From assembly GCF_933775445.1 (NCBI RefSeq), contig NC_065876.1:25482001-25546000 (forward strand): a stretch of DNA of 64,000 nucleotides, read 5' to 3'. The stretch is from Argentina anserina (Eukaryota > Streptophyta > Magnoliopsida > Rosales > Rosaceae). Each line of letters begins with the position of its first letter. The first letter of the stretch is position 1. A model generated the notes under the pieces. It searched no databases. It was not told the DNA's origin and saw only the letters and a program-made list of their open reading frames with translations. Position numbers and translations under genes: made by a program. Of the stretch, positions 11,923-27,271 are shown piece by piece.

Positions 11923-12501
11923 AATATAGAAGTGCTTTCCAAATAGACAGAATGACACCCAGATGGTACTCCAGAAAAGGCCTACAATCTCACACTGAGC
12001 AGAGCTCACAAAAACAGGTCGGGCGGTCAGCATATGCAGCTGTCCAGAAATCAGTATGAAAGACATCGACTTCAAGAGATTACAAGTGAGAATAGTGTTG
12101 CTAAAGTGAAGGAGCTTATCCACATCAGGAAAATGAGCAATAATCACTCATTTACACACAATAGAGAACCCCAAAAAAGTCTTGAACTTGTTACCAAAAA
12201 TCAGTGATATTTTACATCAATGTTTATCAACCTGCTTTAGCTAACCTAGATTCCCCTTATTACCAAGACCCAGCTTTTTGTTTCCGCAAAAAAGGATCAG
12301 CAGCAAAGCAAATCCATGAATTATGAATAAAGTGAAGAAGCCGTGAATTAGAAGGAGGAGAAGTTTTCACATTTACACAAGCAAAACATACTAAAACTAC
12401 AAATTGGGTGGTGACCCAGACCCATCAACAATCAAAGACATGGGAATATAATGAGAAATTAAGGAAGTACTTGACGACATTGAATAGCCTGAAACTAAGT
12501 T

Positions 12502-12533
<32 letters not shown>

Positions 12534-12612
12534 GGGGGGAATAAAAGGAAGAGAGTTACCTGCTAGGGCGTGAGTCTGTGTTGTGTGGGTATAGAGATTA
12601 GAGAGACCATAG
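11923..12612 (-). other. HYL1 5' UTR, 5' intron and microsatellite
   Basis: Upstream of the HYL1 ATG on the minus strand. A donor-like CTAGCAG|GTAACT at about 12558 suggests a non-coding first exon beyond it and a roughly 600-bp leader intron. A GA run (about 12501-12528) and a poly-G run (12531-12539) lie just inside that intron. This is inferred from splice signals only. Confidence 0.35.
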
Positions 12613-12760
12613 TCAGCTGCTTTTTAAGAAGCTCCGGCTTTTAGAGGGCAAAAGCAGAAGTTGGGAGAGACGCGGAGAGCACTGTAGCGACAATTAATGA
12701 AACTCTCACAATTCAGGTGGGTACTCTCACGCAGTTGAAGGAATTACACGATGCCCAAAT
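12613..12760. mobile_element. MITE-like fragment at the HYL1 promoter
   Basis: The words 'ccggctttt', 'caaaagc', 'gcactgtagcg', 'taatgaaa' and 'gttgaaggaattacac' appear in the same order as in the left subterminal part of the Harbinger-like element at 24690-24870. The fragment overlaps the presumed HYL1 transcription start. Its ends were not found. Confidence 0.35.
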
Positions 12761-14994
12761 CACGGATTTGGCCCGGCATGAATCTTTTATAATCAGCTTT
12801 CAGTTGAGTTATTGAATAATCAGTTGTAGTTGAGCTGTAAGAATAATCAGTTGTGACTCATGTGAGTATTTAAAGTGTTTGGTGAGTGTTTGTATAAAAG
12901 TGTGGTGAGTTTAGAAAAGTGTAGTAGTAAAGTAATAAGCAAAAAATAATCTCTCTCCTAGAATCATAAGCTCTAATTTGTATCTTTTAAAATTTACCTC
13001 GGTGTGTGAAATTCTCATAAAATCACCTAAAAATTTTATTTGTCAAACATTTCAGTCAGGCAAAAACTCAGGGCCAAACTCTCTCTCTCTCTCTCTCTCT
13101 GGACGACATCAATCCTCCATAGGCACGCCTCTATTTTTCGTTCTCGTCTATGGTCGATCAACTCAGCTCAGCTTTTGTGATTTTGATTCTATTTCCCAGG
13201 TCAGTCTCTGCTTTTCTGTAGAACCCCAAAACATTAAGAAATTTAAGGATGAAAGAATGGTTAAATTTCTTATGTGATATCAGAATTGCATCTTATCTGG
13301 CACTGCAATATGTTCAGAGATTAATTTATCGATGAAATCAAAATTGTATGAATTATGAATAGAAACTCTTATGAATTACGTCTACCTGTAAGAAACTCTT
13401 GTTAGAACAATAATGTGAAACTGTCATTACCTATACAATCGAATTGTATTCAGTTCTTCAATAAGAGATGCAATTTTGTACAATACTTGGAAACCCAATT
13501 ATGCTAAGTATATTTAGTATTAATTGGACAAGGATTCATTAGTTAGACTACGATGTAATTTGTGATACATTAGGATTTTGTTTATGTATAAGTGATTGTG
13601 ATCTTGGCTTGCTCATTCAGTTTACAACTCTGGCTCAAAGTTATTAAATCAGCGTTATTGATTTTTATAGATAAAAAGTGTTATTGGCCATTAATTTATT
13701 TTTTTGTGTATTGAAGTTTCAAAGCCACACTCACATGTTGAGGCTATGTTCATGTTAGATTTATCCGTTTGGTTTTATGTATGCAGTCATTTGGCAATGT
13801 CTTGCTAAGAATTCATTATTGTTGTACCATAGTTCTTATATTTTCCTCAAGGAATCCGTGTAAACCAAGAACTAAAATATCGGCAAGAACGGAAATCTTA
13901 AGGATCTAAAAATTGAAAATATCGATTTTAAAAATAATTGAGTAAATTGATAGAAATTTAAATAAAACCATGGAAATTTTGAATGAACTTTTGAGAGATG
14001 TTTATTTGATCAATTATTTACTATATTTCATAAAAATTATTATATAATTATGCGAGCTGGTTAGATGCGTGGGGCAGAGGGCTCGTAGTACCCCTTTTTC
14101 AGGATCCAGCCTTTTTTTCGCTTCGGTAGTTAACCGACAAAGATGCCTATCTTGATATTTTGACTGGCATTCCAGCTCTTCTTGTTCGATACCGCTTCTC
14201 CTCCTTGTAAATATCCTCTCTTACCGCTCTTATGGATCAATCGGTCGAGCTGTATCGGTCAACTGGCCAATTGCTGTCAATTGGTATAGACCACGAATCT
14301 TTTGTTTGCTTTGTTTACAGCTGGCCTGGTTTTACTTAAAATAGTCTATAGTGAGTTATAGTAATTTAAGGTAAAACAATCAAGGGACAATAAATATTTT
14401 GTATCTTTATATGATGGGAAAGAGTATGAGAATCGTAGTGCCGGAATTGTAGGAGACTATTTTGCTCCCAATGTAAGGTCTCTTTGCATGCCAGGATAAA
14501 CTGTACATAGTATCAAAACTTGAATGAAAATGAAGATAATTTGTTGAAGAACCTTGCTTACCAGAAAAAATGGAGGTGTACAAATTACCAGTACTATGTT
14601 GAAAAATTAATGCTCTCTCTTACATGAAATGATGGTAATATTTTAAACCTTAATGGTATGCCATTTGCTTCTTGTTTTTCTTTATACCTATTATAACTTT
14701 GGAAATTCACAGGTTGTTAATTACTAGAGTTAGTGGTAGATGTGGATTTTCTTTATGCCAGTTCTTTGGTAACGTTTTGTGTTTGGAAATGTTGCAGATG
14801 TGGATGTATGCACGTATTATATCTCATATATCATACTTGTAACCGGGTTTATATATTATACACTTTTGTAATAGAAAAGATACATAAATGATAAATCTTG
14901 TTGATGTTTATTATAACATTGTTTCAAGTCTTTCGGTATAGAATTAATCAATTGAGAATGGTTGTTTAATATGCAGAGACGGCAATCCTCGACA
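12761..14994. other. AT-rich non-coding, unresolved
   Basis: A CT microsatellite at about 13079-13100 is followed by a splice-donor-like site ('cccag|gtcagt' near 13197) on the plus strand, which could belong to an unannotated transcript. A short GC-richer block at 14050-14340 looks like a transposon fragment but could not be assigned. No protein gene is recognised. Confidence 0.3.
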
Positions 14995-15002
14995 GTAGAG
15001 TA

Positions 15003-15653
15003 CATGCCCGGCCTTGGGGCTAGGCCCAGCAGGCGGCTGCCCCCAACCCAAGAGGCCCCTGAAAGAAAAGCAGGCCCGTCTAAAATATTGATATTATTTT
15101 GATATATAGGTGAAATTGAGTGAGAAAAATCTGGGTTTTATAAATGTAAAGAGAACTATGTTCTTATTGATGCAAAGAAGTAGAAGTTTAGATTTAGTTT
15201 CCAGCAAATTTGGGAAATAGAGAGAACAATGTCAATTCTGATTCAACTTGTGGGTAAGTGATCATGTCTGCAAATTTCAAATTTTAATTTTTTTTGAGTC
15301 AAATATGTTTATTGTTTTTCTTAATTTGTGGTATGTATGTTGTTGATTGATCAATGATTTGTCGATTGTGTCTTTGTGTGATAGTATAAATTATCTGTAT
15401 TCCTTAGTTATCATATTTTTTTATCCGGTTCATTATTTTCGACAATTATTTTAAGTAAAATTTTATTTTTCTCCCACCACCATCATCATGGTTACATAAG
15501 TATTGTGTATAGTAACTATAACTTCAATGAACTATTATGTTTTGCAGCTTATTTCGATCATTAGAAGAAGAAGAAATTGTAGCTACATTTTTTTGTAAGG
15601 ATACCCATTTTTTCATTCCGCCTATAGCCCCCAAATTCGCAAGGCCGGCCCTG
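15003..15653. mobile_element. hAT-like non-autonomous element
   Basis: It is flanked by 8-bp target duplications gtagagta (14995-15002) and gtagaata (15654-15661), 7/8 identical. The terminal sequences are inverted-repeat-like: CATGCCCGGCCTTGGGG on the left, and reverse-complement CAGGGCCGGCCTTGCG on the right. It has no transposase. It lies immediately downstream (3') of the CCoAOMT-like gene. Confidence 0.65.
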
Positions 15654-15741
15654 GTAGAATATACCAGCTCTATTCTAATGTTGAGGCTTGCAACAGCTTG
15701 TTCAAGAGTATACTGGTAGTATTTGTTCTTGCTAATTAGTT

Positions 15742-18500
<2,759 letters not shown>

Positions 18501-19269
18501 GATTTGTACAGATCAAGCTATCGTAAGAAGTATTGGTCAACAAATATTAAGAACTCGTAGGAAATATCGTAAGAAAAATGAGCAATACAACTGAGAATTC
18601 TTGGCACGAATTTCTGTACGTAATCAAAGTGTGTAATTGTACGTGTATATATAAGACTAGCTTTCATCAAACTGGTTATCTCGCCAATTGCTCGATTTAG
18701 AATAAAACTAGATTAAAGTCAACTATCATTGTTTAAAGTTTAAACTTTCGGTTGGGCTCTATCTCTAGCTTTCATTGATTCTTCTGTTTAATTTAACCAT
18801 CTTTGTAAATTAGCTTATGATAGAGGGTAGCTGATATCCCTACATGCGTAACTAACCTACGTGAACCTTTACGTGTGCTTACTTGTGAGGCAGTTATGTA
18901 TCTATTAATGGCGTACTCAATTGGTATGCTAGCGTGTTTGGTTTTATTTTTAAGTTTTCACAATTACTATTAGTGCATGTTTGGTACACAGGCTTGGGAA
19001 GTATTAGCATGCACTACCTTAAATAAGACTAGTATCCTGCGTTTGACGGGCTTGTCTGCTGTGCCGCAAGATATGGTATACACACAATTGCGTGTGGTGA
19101 TGAAGTTGTATCATAAAATGTACGTGTGAGTTTGTGTCGGGTGTGTGCGCATAACAAAATTTTCTGCATTTGGCCCGCCTCCGGACTAAGGCTAAATAAC
19201 CTTAGCTAGCACCGGCCCCTCCTTAATGCATGTGTATTCCTCGCTATTTTGTGCTCTCCATTTTGAGAA
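18501..19269. other. CCoAOMT-like upstream region
   Basis: This is the probable promoter and 5' UTR of the minus-strand CCoAOMT-like gene; a TATA-like 'gtatatataag' lies near 18644. No other feature is recognised. Confidence 0.4.
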
Positions 19270-19277
19270 CCCACGCT

Positions 19278-19806
19278 CAGGCACGGATGCAGATGTAGGC
19301 TGGGGTTTGTTACAGCCCACCCCATTTTTTTTTTTTTAAAACCCAAATTTTACTATATGTTAGAGCATAAGAAAACAAAAGATAAGAAAAAATAGGTTGA
19401 AAGTCAAGACTTTTTCTCTCATCCACCGTTCCATGACTCCGCGCTCTCTCATATCAGTCATTTGTAATTCTTTGTCACTCTAAAACTCTAAGTCTCTAAT
19501 CACTCTATTTGAAAAATCCATCCATAATCATATTGATTAAGCAATCCCAGGTATATATCGATTGACTCGTATCTATTTCTCATATTAGTTTTTTGGGTTT
19601 ATTTGCTATGTTTTTAGAAGTTTCTCCGTAAAGTACATATGATAATTCATTTAACTTGAATCTCAGTCTTATATCTTATTCTAATAGGCGTAAACTATTA
19701 TTTCCATGTTGAAATTATCATTATTCTACTACGAAATCCTTAAATTTTTTTTTTACCTTCGCCCAAATTTAACACACTCTGTTATTAAATCCTAAATCCG
19801 TCCCTG
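19278..19806. mobile_element. hAT-like MITE
   Basis: Flanked by 8-bp duplications cccacgct (19270-19277) and cccatgct (19807-19814). Termini are CAGGCACGGATGCAG on the left and, inverted, CAGGGACGGATTTAGG on the right. It is 529 bp with no coding capacity. Confidence 0.7.
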
Positions 19807-19814
19807 CCCATGCT

Positions 19815-21377
19815 AATCCTGACTCAACTCACAAAAAGAAGCTCTGCTATCTTATTCTCTGTTGTGACAATTTGGAATTTCTTGGCAAACCCAAAGGACT
19901 CCATCAATTGAACCCTCTCCATCTACTTTCCATGGGTTTTGCAACTATATTGGAATTTCATGGAATGCCCAGATCACATTCAAGCTTATTCTTCATATTC
20001 CATCATTCAAGCTTGTTCATCATGCTCCATTCAACAGCCCAAGAAATTGACGTTGATCTTGAATTCAATTTAATGAATTGTTGTTGTTTTTGTTCTTTAA
20101 TTTCGTTGTTAATTGTGTTCTTTTTCGTTCCAATTCTTTGTTTTAAAAATCACAGAAATTGGGGTTTTTGTAAAGTTGGGTTCTGGGTTCATTAGCAATT
20201 GAACAGGGTAAGATTGAACTTGACGAAATGAGAGTTTTTCCTTAGTTAAACCAGCGTATCATGTAGAATTTAATCATCTAATCATTCATAGTTTATTCAT
20301 AGTTAAACCACTTTATTCATGAATCCGTATCCTTTGTTTCAAACCATCAAATTACTCTATTTTGGTGATTGTTTTATGGGACTTGTTCTCGTTCTGGGTT
20401 GTCGTTCATATTATAGAATCTTCTTCTTAGTCCTACCCACCTCAGTCTTGCTCACCAAACGCATTACAGTTTAGTACTTGTTTAAGTGACTTAAGAGAGA
20501 GTAGAACAAGTACTAATTTTAAAGAGTCCCCCAATAGCACTGTGTACCAAACGTGCACTTACTGTATTATTTTCACATAGAAGTTAACTGCATCAGATCA
20601 ACAGCATAATGTCATCCATTAGGTTTACAAGAAGCAAAAACAAACGATTGAAAGAAACTGGTATGCTTGCAATTAAACAAGCTCCAATATGAAAAACCAA
20701 ATTAGTCGGCCTTCTACAAACTAATGAAACTAGATCAACTCTTCGTACTAATACTGATCGGTCTGGGACGTCTACACCTCCACATAGAATTATACAGTTT
20801 TATCACTCGATCAAGTAAGAGCTTAATTATCTCAGTAAACTAGGGTCCTTTTTTTTACCCTGATTTGTGCGCAAAGCCAACCCAAGCTCAAATCACCTCT
20901 TCGCGTCTAAACTAGGATAATCAAGGAGGTCTCCACGCGTGCAACTCGATCACCATCGGAATTCGAAATTGCCTCTTGGATTCTTTACCGGCACATATAC
21001 GAAGTAGACCACACGGCCGGAAAAACCGCCCCTCAAGACAAGTCCGACATCATCCGAGGGGCCACCACTATTCAACAAACTGCAGACACAGCCAAGGCGA
21101 TCGTTGTTGATCCTAGATCTCCGACCGAAACCCGAAAGCCAAATTCCACGTACTGCACCTTGGAGATCACTTAAAACCTCTTTAAACTTTGAAAACATGA
21201 ACTTGCACCGTCTGGTTACCAATCTCGTTCCTACACGGCTACACCACCTTTCTAGAATATCCTTGACACCCAGGCCCACACACCATCAATGACCTCTTAA
21301 TTACTAGCACTAGATTATTTTGAATTTTCGACGAAGGCAACATTCCATCCTCCCTCTCTTAGCCTGTGTCTATCTTG
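19815..21377. other. Mostly non-coding; one unassigned reading frame
   Basis: The only notable stretch is about 20950-21279 on the minus strand. It is a GC-balanced 109-aa open frame (starts MGLGVKDILERWCSRVG) in an AT-rich setting. I recognise no family in it. It may be a captured or decayed gene fragment. The rest looks non-coding. Confidence 0.25.
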
Positions 21378-21959
21378 TAGGGATGAGCACGGGACGGATA
21401 GAACGAGATGAGACTCATCTCACGTCTCTTCCTATTCTTTTGAATTGAGACGGGATCAGAACAGCACGAGGGCTTTTAAGAATGCATCTCACTCGGGATT
21501 AATCTCGGTTGGAATCGGGACGTGTCTAATCGCACCGTCTCATAACTTTAAAAGACTTATTTTCTCAATTCTAAAAGACAATTATCATTCAAGATTTCAA
21601 ATAATCAACTATGAATTAAGAGAATTAACAACATTGACAAAGAGCCAATCACAAACTTAAATAGTCACAAAACAAATATCAAAGTAAGTTACGAATTAAC
21701 AACATTGAGAAAGAGTCCATCACAAACTTAAATAGTCACAAACTTTTACATCAGAGTTGGAGTGGAAATGTCATATGTTTGTCATAAGTTGAATCCATAA
21801 CATCTTGTCACAAATTGCACACAACATCATCATGATCGAATTGAACATAGCATGATCATAGAACATGTATGAAAGTAAATTTCAAGGAAACATGCATCAC
21901 TAATAATTAATTACAAATAGTTTACACATGAGATCTTTAAAATCAATGATACATGCATA

Positions 21960-24237
21960 TATGGCTTATCAACGGGCCGGGCTCGGCCCGGCCAGGCCCA
22001 TTATTGATGGGCCCATGCCTTAATAAATTTAAATAAGTGGCGGGCCGGGCCGGACCGGGTATTTTCAAAAATACGAAGATCCAAGCATGCCCACCTAAGG
22101 CGGGCCTTACGGTCTTTTGCGGGCCGAGCCGGGTCGGGCATTGTGGGCTTTTACGGACTGGGCCTTACGGGCTTGTATTAGAAAAATAATATAATAATCT
22201 AATTTAATGGTTTGAAACAATAAAAGAATTATTAGAAAACATTCTAAAACAAAAGTCACAAATAAATTCTAGTTTCGAAATATTGTCGATCGACACCAAT
22301 AGATGTGATCGATATATATATTTAGGGACCGTGTAAAAATTTCATCCAATTCGGACCTCGTTTAACCGTCAGAATTTTCGGTCAACAAAAAAAAGAGGCA
22401 TTTTTACATAATAAAATCTCATTGACCGGGGGCTTTGCCAAATAGTTTTCTCATTGCACCAATGCACAATCGGTGAAAAAAATTAGGTGATTTCAAATAT
22501 GTAAACAAATTTCCACATTCGCATCTTGGTAATTGGTCCCCCCTTATGGCATATTAGTGTTGTTTTTGATTTACCGGAAATTTCGACGGTTAAACGAGGT
22601 CTGAATTAGATGAAATTTTAAAATGATTAATAAATATATATATATATATATTGATCACATCGGATGGTGTCGATCGATTCCGAGAAGTTTCCTTCATATA
22701 GTCGCTTCATAATGTGATAGTTTTATTATAAACCTAATATAAAGATTATAATACATTAGTGGACACTTCGGCGATCGACAACTCCAATTCAAAATATGGT
22801 CGATCGACACCAATAGATGTGATCAGTATATATATTTAGGGAACCCGTAAAAATTTCGTCCGTTTTGAACATGGTTTGACCGTTCGTACCAACGGTCAAC
22901 TAAAAAAATGCGTTTTAACATATTTAAACCTTATTAACCGGGGCTTTGCCAAATAGATTTTTTCAGTTCGACCGCGCACGATAGGTAACAAATATTAGGT
23001 GATTTCAAATATGTAAACAAATTTCCACATTCGCATCTTGGTAATTGGTCCCCCCCTTAGGGCATATTAGTGTTGTTTTTGGTTTACCGGAAATTCCGAC
23101 GGTTAAACGAGGTCCGAATTGGATAAAATTTTAAAATAATCATTAAATATATATATTAATCACATCGGATGGTGTCGATCAATTCCGAGAAGTTTCCTTC
23201 ATATAGTCGCTTCATAATGTGATAGTTTTATTATAAACCTAATATAAGGTTATAATACATTAGTGGACACTTCGGCGATCGACAACTCAAATTCAAAATA
23301 TAGTCGATAGACACCAGTAGATGTGATCGGTATATATATTTAGGGAACCCGTAAAAATTTCGTCTGTTTTGGACATGGTTTGCCTGTTCGTACCAACGGT
23401 CAACTAAAAAAGATGCGTTTTGACATATTTAAACCTCATTGACCAAGGCTTTGCCAAATATATTTCTTCAGTTCGACCGCGCACGATAGGTAACAAAAAT
23501 TAGGTGATTTCAAATATGTAAACAAATTTCCACATTCGCATCCTGGTAATTGGTCCCCCCTTAGGGCATATTAGTGTTGTTTTTGGTTTACTGAAAATTC
23601 TGACGGTTAAACGAGGTCCGAATTGGATGAAATTTTAAAATGACCATTAAATATATATATTGATCACATAGGATGGTGTCGATCGATTCCGAGAAGTTTC
23701 CTTTATATAGTCACTTCATAATGTGATAGTTTTATTATAAACATAAAATAAGGTTATAATACATTAGTGGACACTTCGGCGATCGACAACTCAAATTCAA
23801 AATATGGTCGATCGACACCAGTAGATGTGATCGGTATATATATTTAGGGAACCCATAAAAATTTCATCCGTTTTGGACATGGTTTGACCGTTCGTACCAA
23901 CAGTCAACTAAAAAAGAGGCGTTTTGACATATTTAAACCTTATTGACCGGGGCTTTGCCAAATAGATTTCTTCAGTTCGACCGCGCACGATAGGTAAAAA
24001 AAATTAGATGATTTATTCTAAACCTAATAAAATATGTATGTATAATATTTTATTATTTGGCGGGTTTTTACGGGCCGGGTCTACGGGCCGCGTTTCACAC
24101 CTCTAATTTAAGCCCGGTCCTCTACCCACGGAAGCGGGCTTTGGCGGGCTTTCTCGCGGGCCGAGCCGGGTAAAAGCTCGTCGGACTTGCGGGCCTCCGC
24201 GGGCTTTTCGGGTCGGCGGGCTAAATGATTAGGCCTA
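21960..24237. mobile_element. hAT-like element with tandem foldback array (copy 1)
   Basis: Bounded by 8-bp duplications catgcata (21952-21959) and cacgcata (24238-24245), 7/8. The outer 200 bp at each end are rich in GGGCCGGGC/GGCCCGGCCC words. The middle (22282-24010) is a tandem array of roughly 505-bp units, each a foldback. It has no transposase. An inverted relative with the same plan lies at 50496-52964. Confidence 0.65.
22282..24010. repeat. Tandem array of about 505-bp palindromic units
   Basis: Units begin near 22285, 22799, 23301 and 23806, at the word 'gtcgat(c/a)gacacca'; the last is partial. Within each unit, 'gatcgacacca…atatatatttaggga…atttcatccaattcgga…cgtttaaccgtc' is mirrored about 300 bp later by its reverse complement ('gacggttaaacgagg…gatgaaatttt…tgatcacatcggatggtgtcgatcgattc'), giving arms of about 110 bp. 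Units are about 90% alike by eye. Confidence 0.75.
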
Positions 24238-24617
24238 CACGCATATAGTCGTTCCACAAAACAGACAACATTTAACACCCATAATTTATAGTCATCATGA
24301 TCTAATATGATAAACAGTTCCCATAACTTTATGTTAGGATTAGAAATCCAGACTCTTTTGGCTGAGCCTCATCTACAAACGTCATCTCTACCATTCCCAG
24401 CCAAAACAAAATCTGTGTAATGACATAACTGAAGCACTAAAATCGTGTTAATAAACGTAAATTTAATCCAACCTTCTGTACCTAATTCATCAAAAAGCAT
24501 TGCATTCCCATAAACAAAAATGCCTACTTTCTGATATTCAACAATCTCAACTGGATATCTCTAAGCCAAGTCCCAATTGTTCACCACATAATCATATTTC
24601 CACAACATCAATATATA

Positions 24618-24928
24618 GGTTGCGTTTGGGGGGGCTTTTTAGCTCTCTTGCTTATAAGCGCTGCGTCTCATTGTGTTTGGTAACCCAGCTTTTTCTCCTC
24701 AACTTTCAAAAGCACCGGCTTTTTTGGTCCAAAAGCCGAAGTAGCCTCACCCCTCCTTCTGCTTCCAAGAGCAGGGCTTATCACTGTGGCGCTCGTTACT
24801 GTAGTTTAATGAAATTTTCATAATACCAGTTTCTATCCTCGTATGGTTGAAGCAATTACACTCTTTTACCATGAAACTCATCTCTTCAATTACATTCACA
24901 CTCAACTGGTCTTCTCATCACAGACGCA

Positions 24929-24973
<45 letters not shown>

Positions 24974-27271
24974 GCCGATACGGCTTGTCTCATCACGATT
25001 CTTGGCATGAATCGAAGCCTCAAGTAGCTTATCAAGTTCTTATTCAGGGTAAATGTTTTGTCTATTTCAGTTTCATACTTCTTTGATTTGGTTAATTTTT
25101 GAGATCAGTGTTATTGTGGGTATTAGAGATTTGAGTACTAGAGATTGTGATTTTGAAGAATATTGGGTGTTTTGATTATTTGTTTATGTTATAATATGGG
25201 TATGCCAATTCAATCATGATCTTGTGTGTCGAGAGTAAATGGATTGACAAATTGTTGATCAAACTAAGTTGTGAAGATAGTGAGTGATCATGGACTGGGT
25301 TTTGGTAATAGGTTTTTCCCTAGATGCCGATGTTTGAAAGCTTGATAAATTTCCAATGATCTTGCAGTGCTTTTGTTTACTTGAATCAAAATTATTCTTG
25401 TTCTTTGTGTTTATTTTTATTTAGTTGTTTTAAATATTTACAATATTGTTTATTTCTCTGAAGTTTTGCATCATTTATGTGGCTTTCCAGTTCTCATTCA
25501 TGGGGCTTTCCATGAACTAATGTGAACAAGATTATGGTACTAAACAACACCGTAGAAATAGTATATGGTTTTTGGTTGAGTGTTAGAATAAGACTCTGGT
25601 GTTTGTTTCATTTGTTTCATTGAACATTGAACTAACATTAATCATTTATTTCATGAATCATTTAACCATCATTGAACTAACATTAATCATGTGTTTCATT
25701 TAAGTTAAGGAGACTTTAATATGCACTAGTTTGGCTAGGGGTCAATCGAGTTGGTTTAGTGGATATGTTGAAAGATATGTTGGTCTGAGTAGGACTTATT
25801 GTTTTGCAGGTGAGTAGCACTCATGGTTTTGCAGGTCAGATATGTTGGTCTGAGTAATGAAAACAACATATGGTCGCATTTCCTTGCTGTCACAGGAATA
25901 CATTCATATTGCAAAAAAGCACATCCAGTATCTTTTGCAATTGGTATGATATTTCATTATACTTCTTTCTTTCTTTCATATCATCTTATTGTTTAATGAT
26001 GCCACAAAACCTTAAGCCCTTAATCCTAGATGGAAAAGTATATATGCCTCTAAGTGAAGATTCCAAATGCTTTCTTTCACATATATTGCAGCATGATTGC
26101 ACGCTAAAATTTCTTGAGCTAGGCAATACCTTTTTCAAAGACTTCTTATCTCATGCCCCTCTTTTTCTAATCCCGGAATTATAATTTTTACTTTTCTTTT
26201 GCTTTGCCTTTTCACCTGACATAGATTCTCAATAAACTTTTACTTGACTGACAGGAAGTTTGGTTTTAGAGTTTTTGTCAAAGCTGGTTATGGTTGTAAT
26301 CTTATCCCACTGGTCCTTGAGAGCAAGCTTGTCAATACAAGAAAATGCAAAAAATTTCTCCTGACTTGACAAAATGGTTACATGAGAGTATTTTTGCTGA
26401 ATCCCGTCTGCTACGTCTGGAGGAAGGGTAGCAAATTTTTACATTAAAATCTTTGATCAAATACCCTCTTTTTCTTATATAAACGCATCCTTATGTTGTA
26501 AATATTTGGTAGGTATGTACAAGAAGATAGCACTGTGACTGTATTTGACATGCTACACAGAGATAATGAGATCATCTCGATTATTCAACCACCAGATGTA
26601 ATCTCCAGTGGTTGTCAATGGCGAAAACTGCTTCTCCCAGTGGTCGTGATTTGTAAAATATATTTCATTTTATTAGAGCAAGAAAAAGATCCATTCATTT
26701 TTATTAGTTGTATTCGATCCATTCTATTTGTAAAACCAGAAAACAGATGAAAGTTTCATGTTAGACTAATAATTACAGTTTAGTAGCAATCCATGATTAA
26801 TTGTTGTATACACATGGAGTTTGTAAACGCAAGTTTATATTGCAACTACTTTGTCTATAATCTAATTTTAATCATATGGTCATGATTTTTTTCATGATTT
26901 ATAAGAATGGAAAGTTAAATAAAACTTGTAAGTATATTGCAAGTTTGCAACTACTTTGTATATGATATAATTTTAATCATATGGTCATGATTTATAAGGA
27001 GGGAAAGTTAAATAAAACTTGTAAGGACCTATATTGTTTTACCAAATAATATTAAGACAAATTATCTTTCATGTCTAAAGTGGTCATTCTGCACCAAAAA
27101 GCACAAGTCACTTTTAAGTTTACCAAACACTTTGCTACTACTTTTGCCACTAACAACACATGTAAAAAGCCAGTTTACCAAACATTCAGTTACTTTGCTT
27201 TTCAGCTACTTATTTTCAGAAATAAGCAAAAGTCAACTTTTCTGAGAAGCCCAGCTGCACCAAACACACCC
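24618..27271. mobile_element. PIF/Harbinger-like non-autonomous element carrying host sequence
   Basis: Ends GGTTGCGTTTGG (24618) and inverted GGGTGTGTTTGG (27271) match at 10/12 and are flanked by ATA on both sides. The 3-bp duplication and the (G)GTGTTTGG-type TIR fit PIF/Harbinger. No transposase is recognised. Inside are a CT microsatellite (24932-24970) and a decayed two-exon host-gene fragment (26255-26645). A related subterminal fragment sits at 12613-12760. Confidence 0.5.
26255..26645 (+). pseudogene. Captured two-exon host-gene fragment
   Basis: Two exon-like blocks are separated by an intron-like gap with GT-AG borders (26255-26427, 26513-26645). Block 1 reads FGFRVFVKAGYGCNLIPLVL, ESKLVNT, then shifts one base before SPDLTKWLHE and ESRLLRLEEG. 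Block 2 reads YVQEDSTVTVFDMLHRDNE, IISIIQPPDVISSGCQW. It resembles the C-terminal part of the plant At1g16860-type membrane proteins (annotated 'ubiquitin-specific protease C19-related'); that identification is from memory and tentative. The frameshift means no functional product. The position inside a TIR element suggests capture. Confidence 0.4.

Noticed and set aside
13079..13210. Possible 5' UTR and donor of a plus-strand gene
   Set aside because: A CT run plus one donor-like site only; no downstream coding exon was found.
19872..20195. 107-codon plus-strand frame
   Set aside because: Hydrophobic AT-rich chance frame without splice context or homology I can recognise.
22282..24010. CRISPR-like regular repeats
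   Set aside because: Units are about 505 bp and palindromic in a plant transposon; no short repeat-spacer structure.
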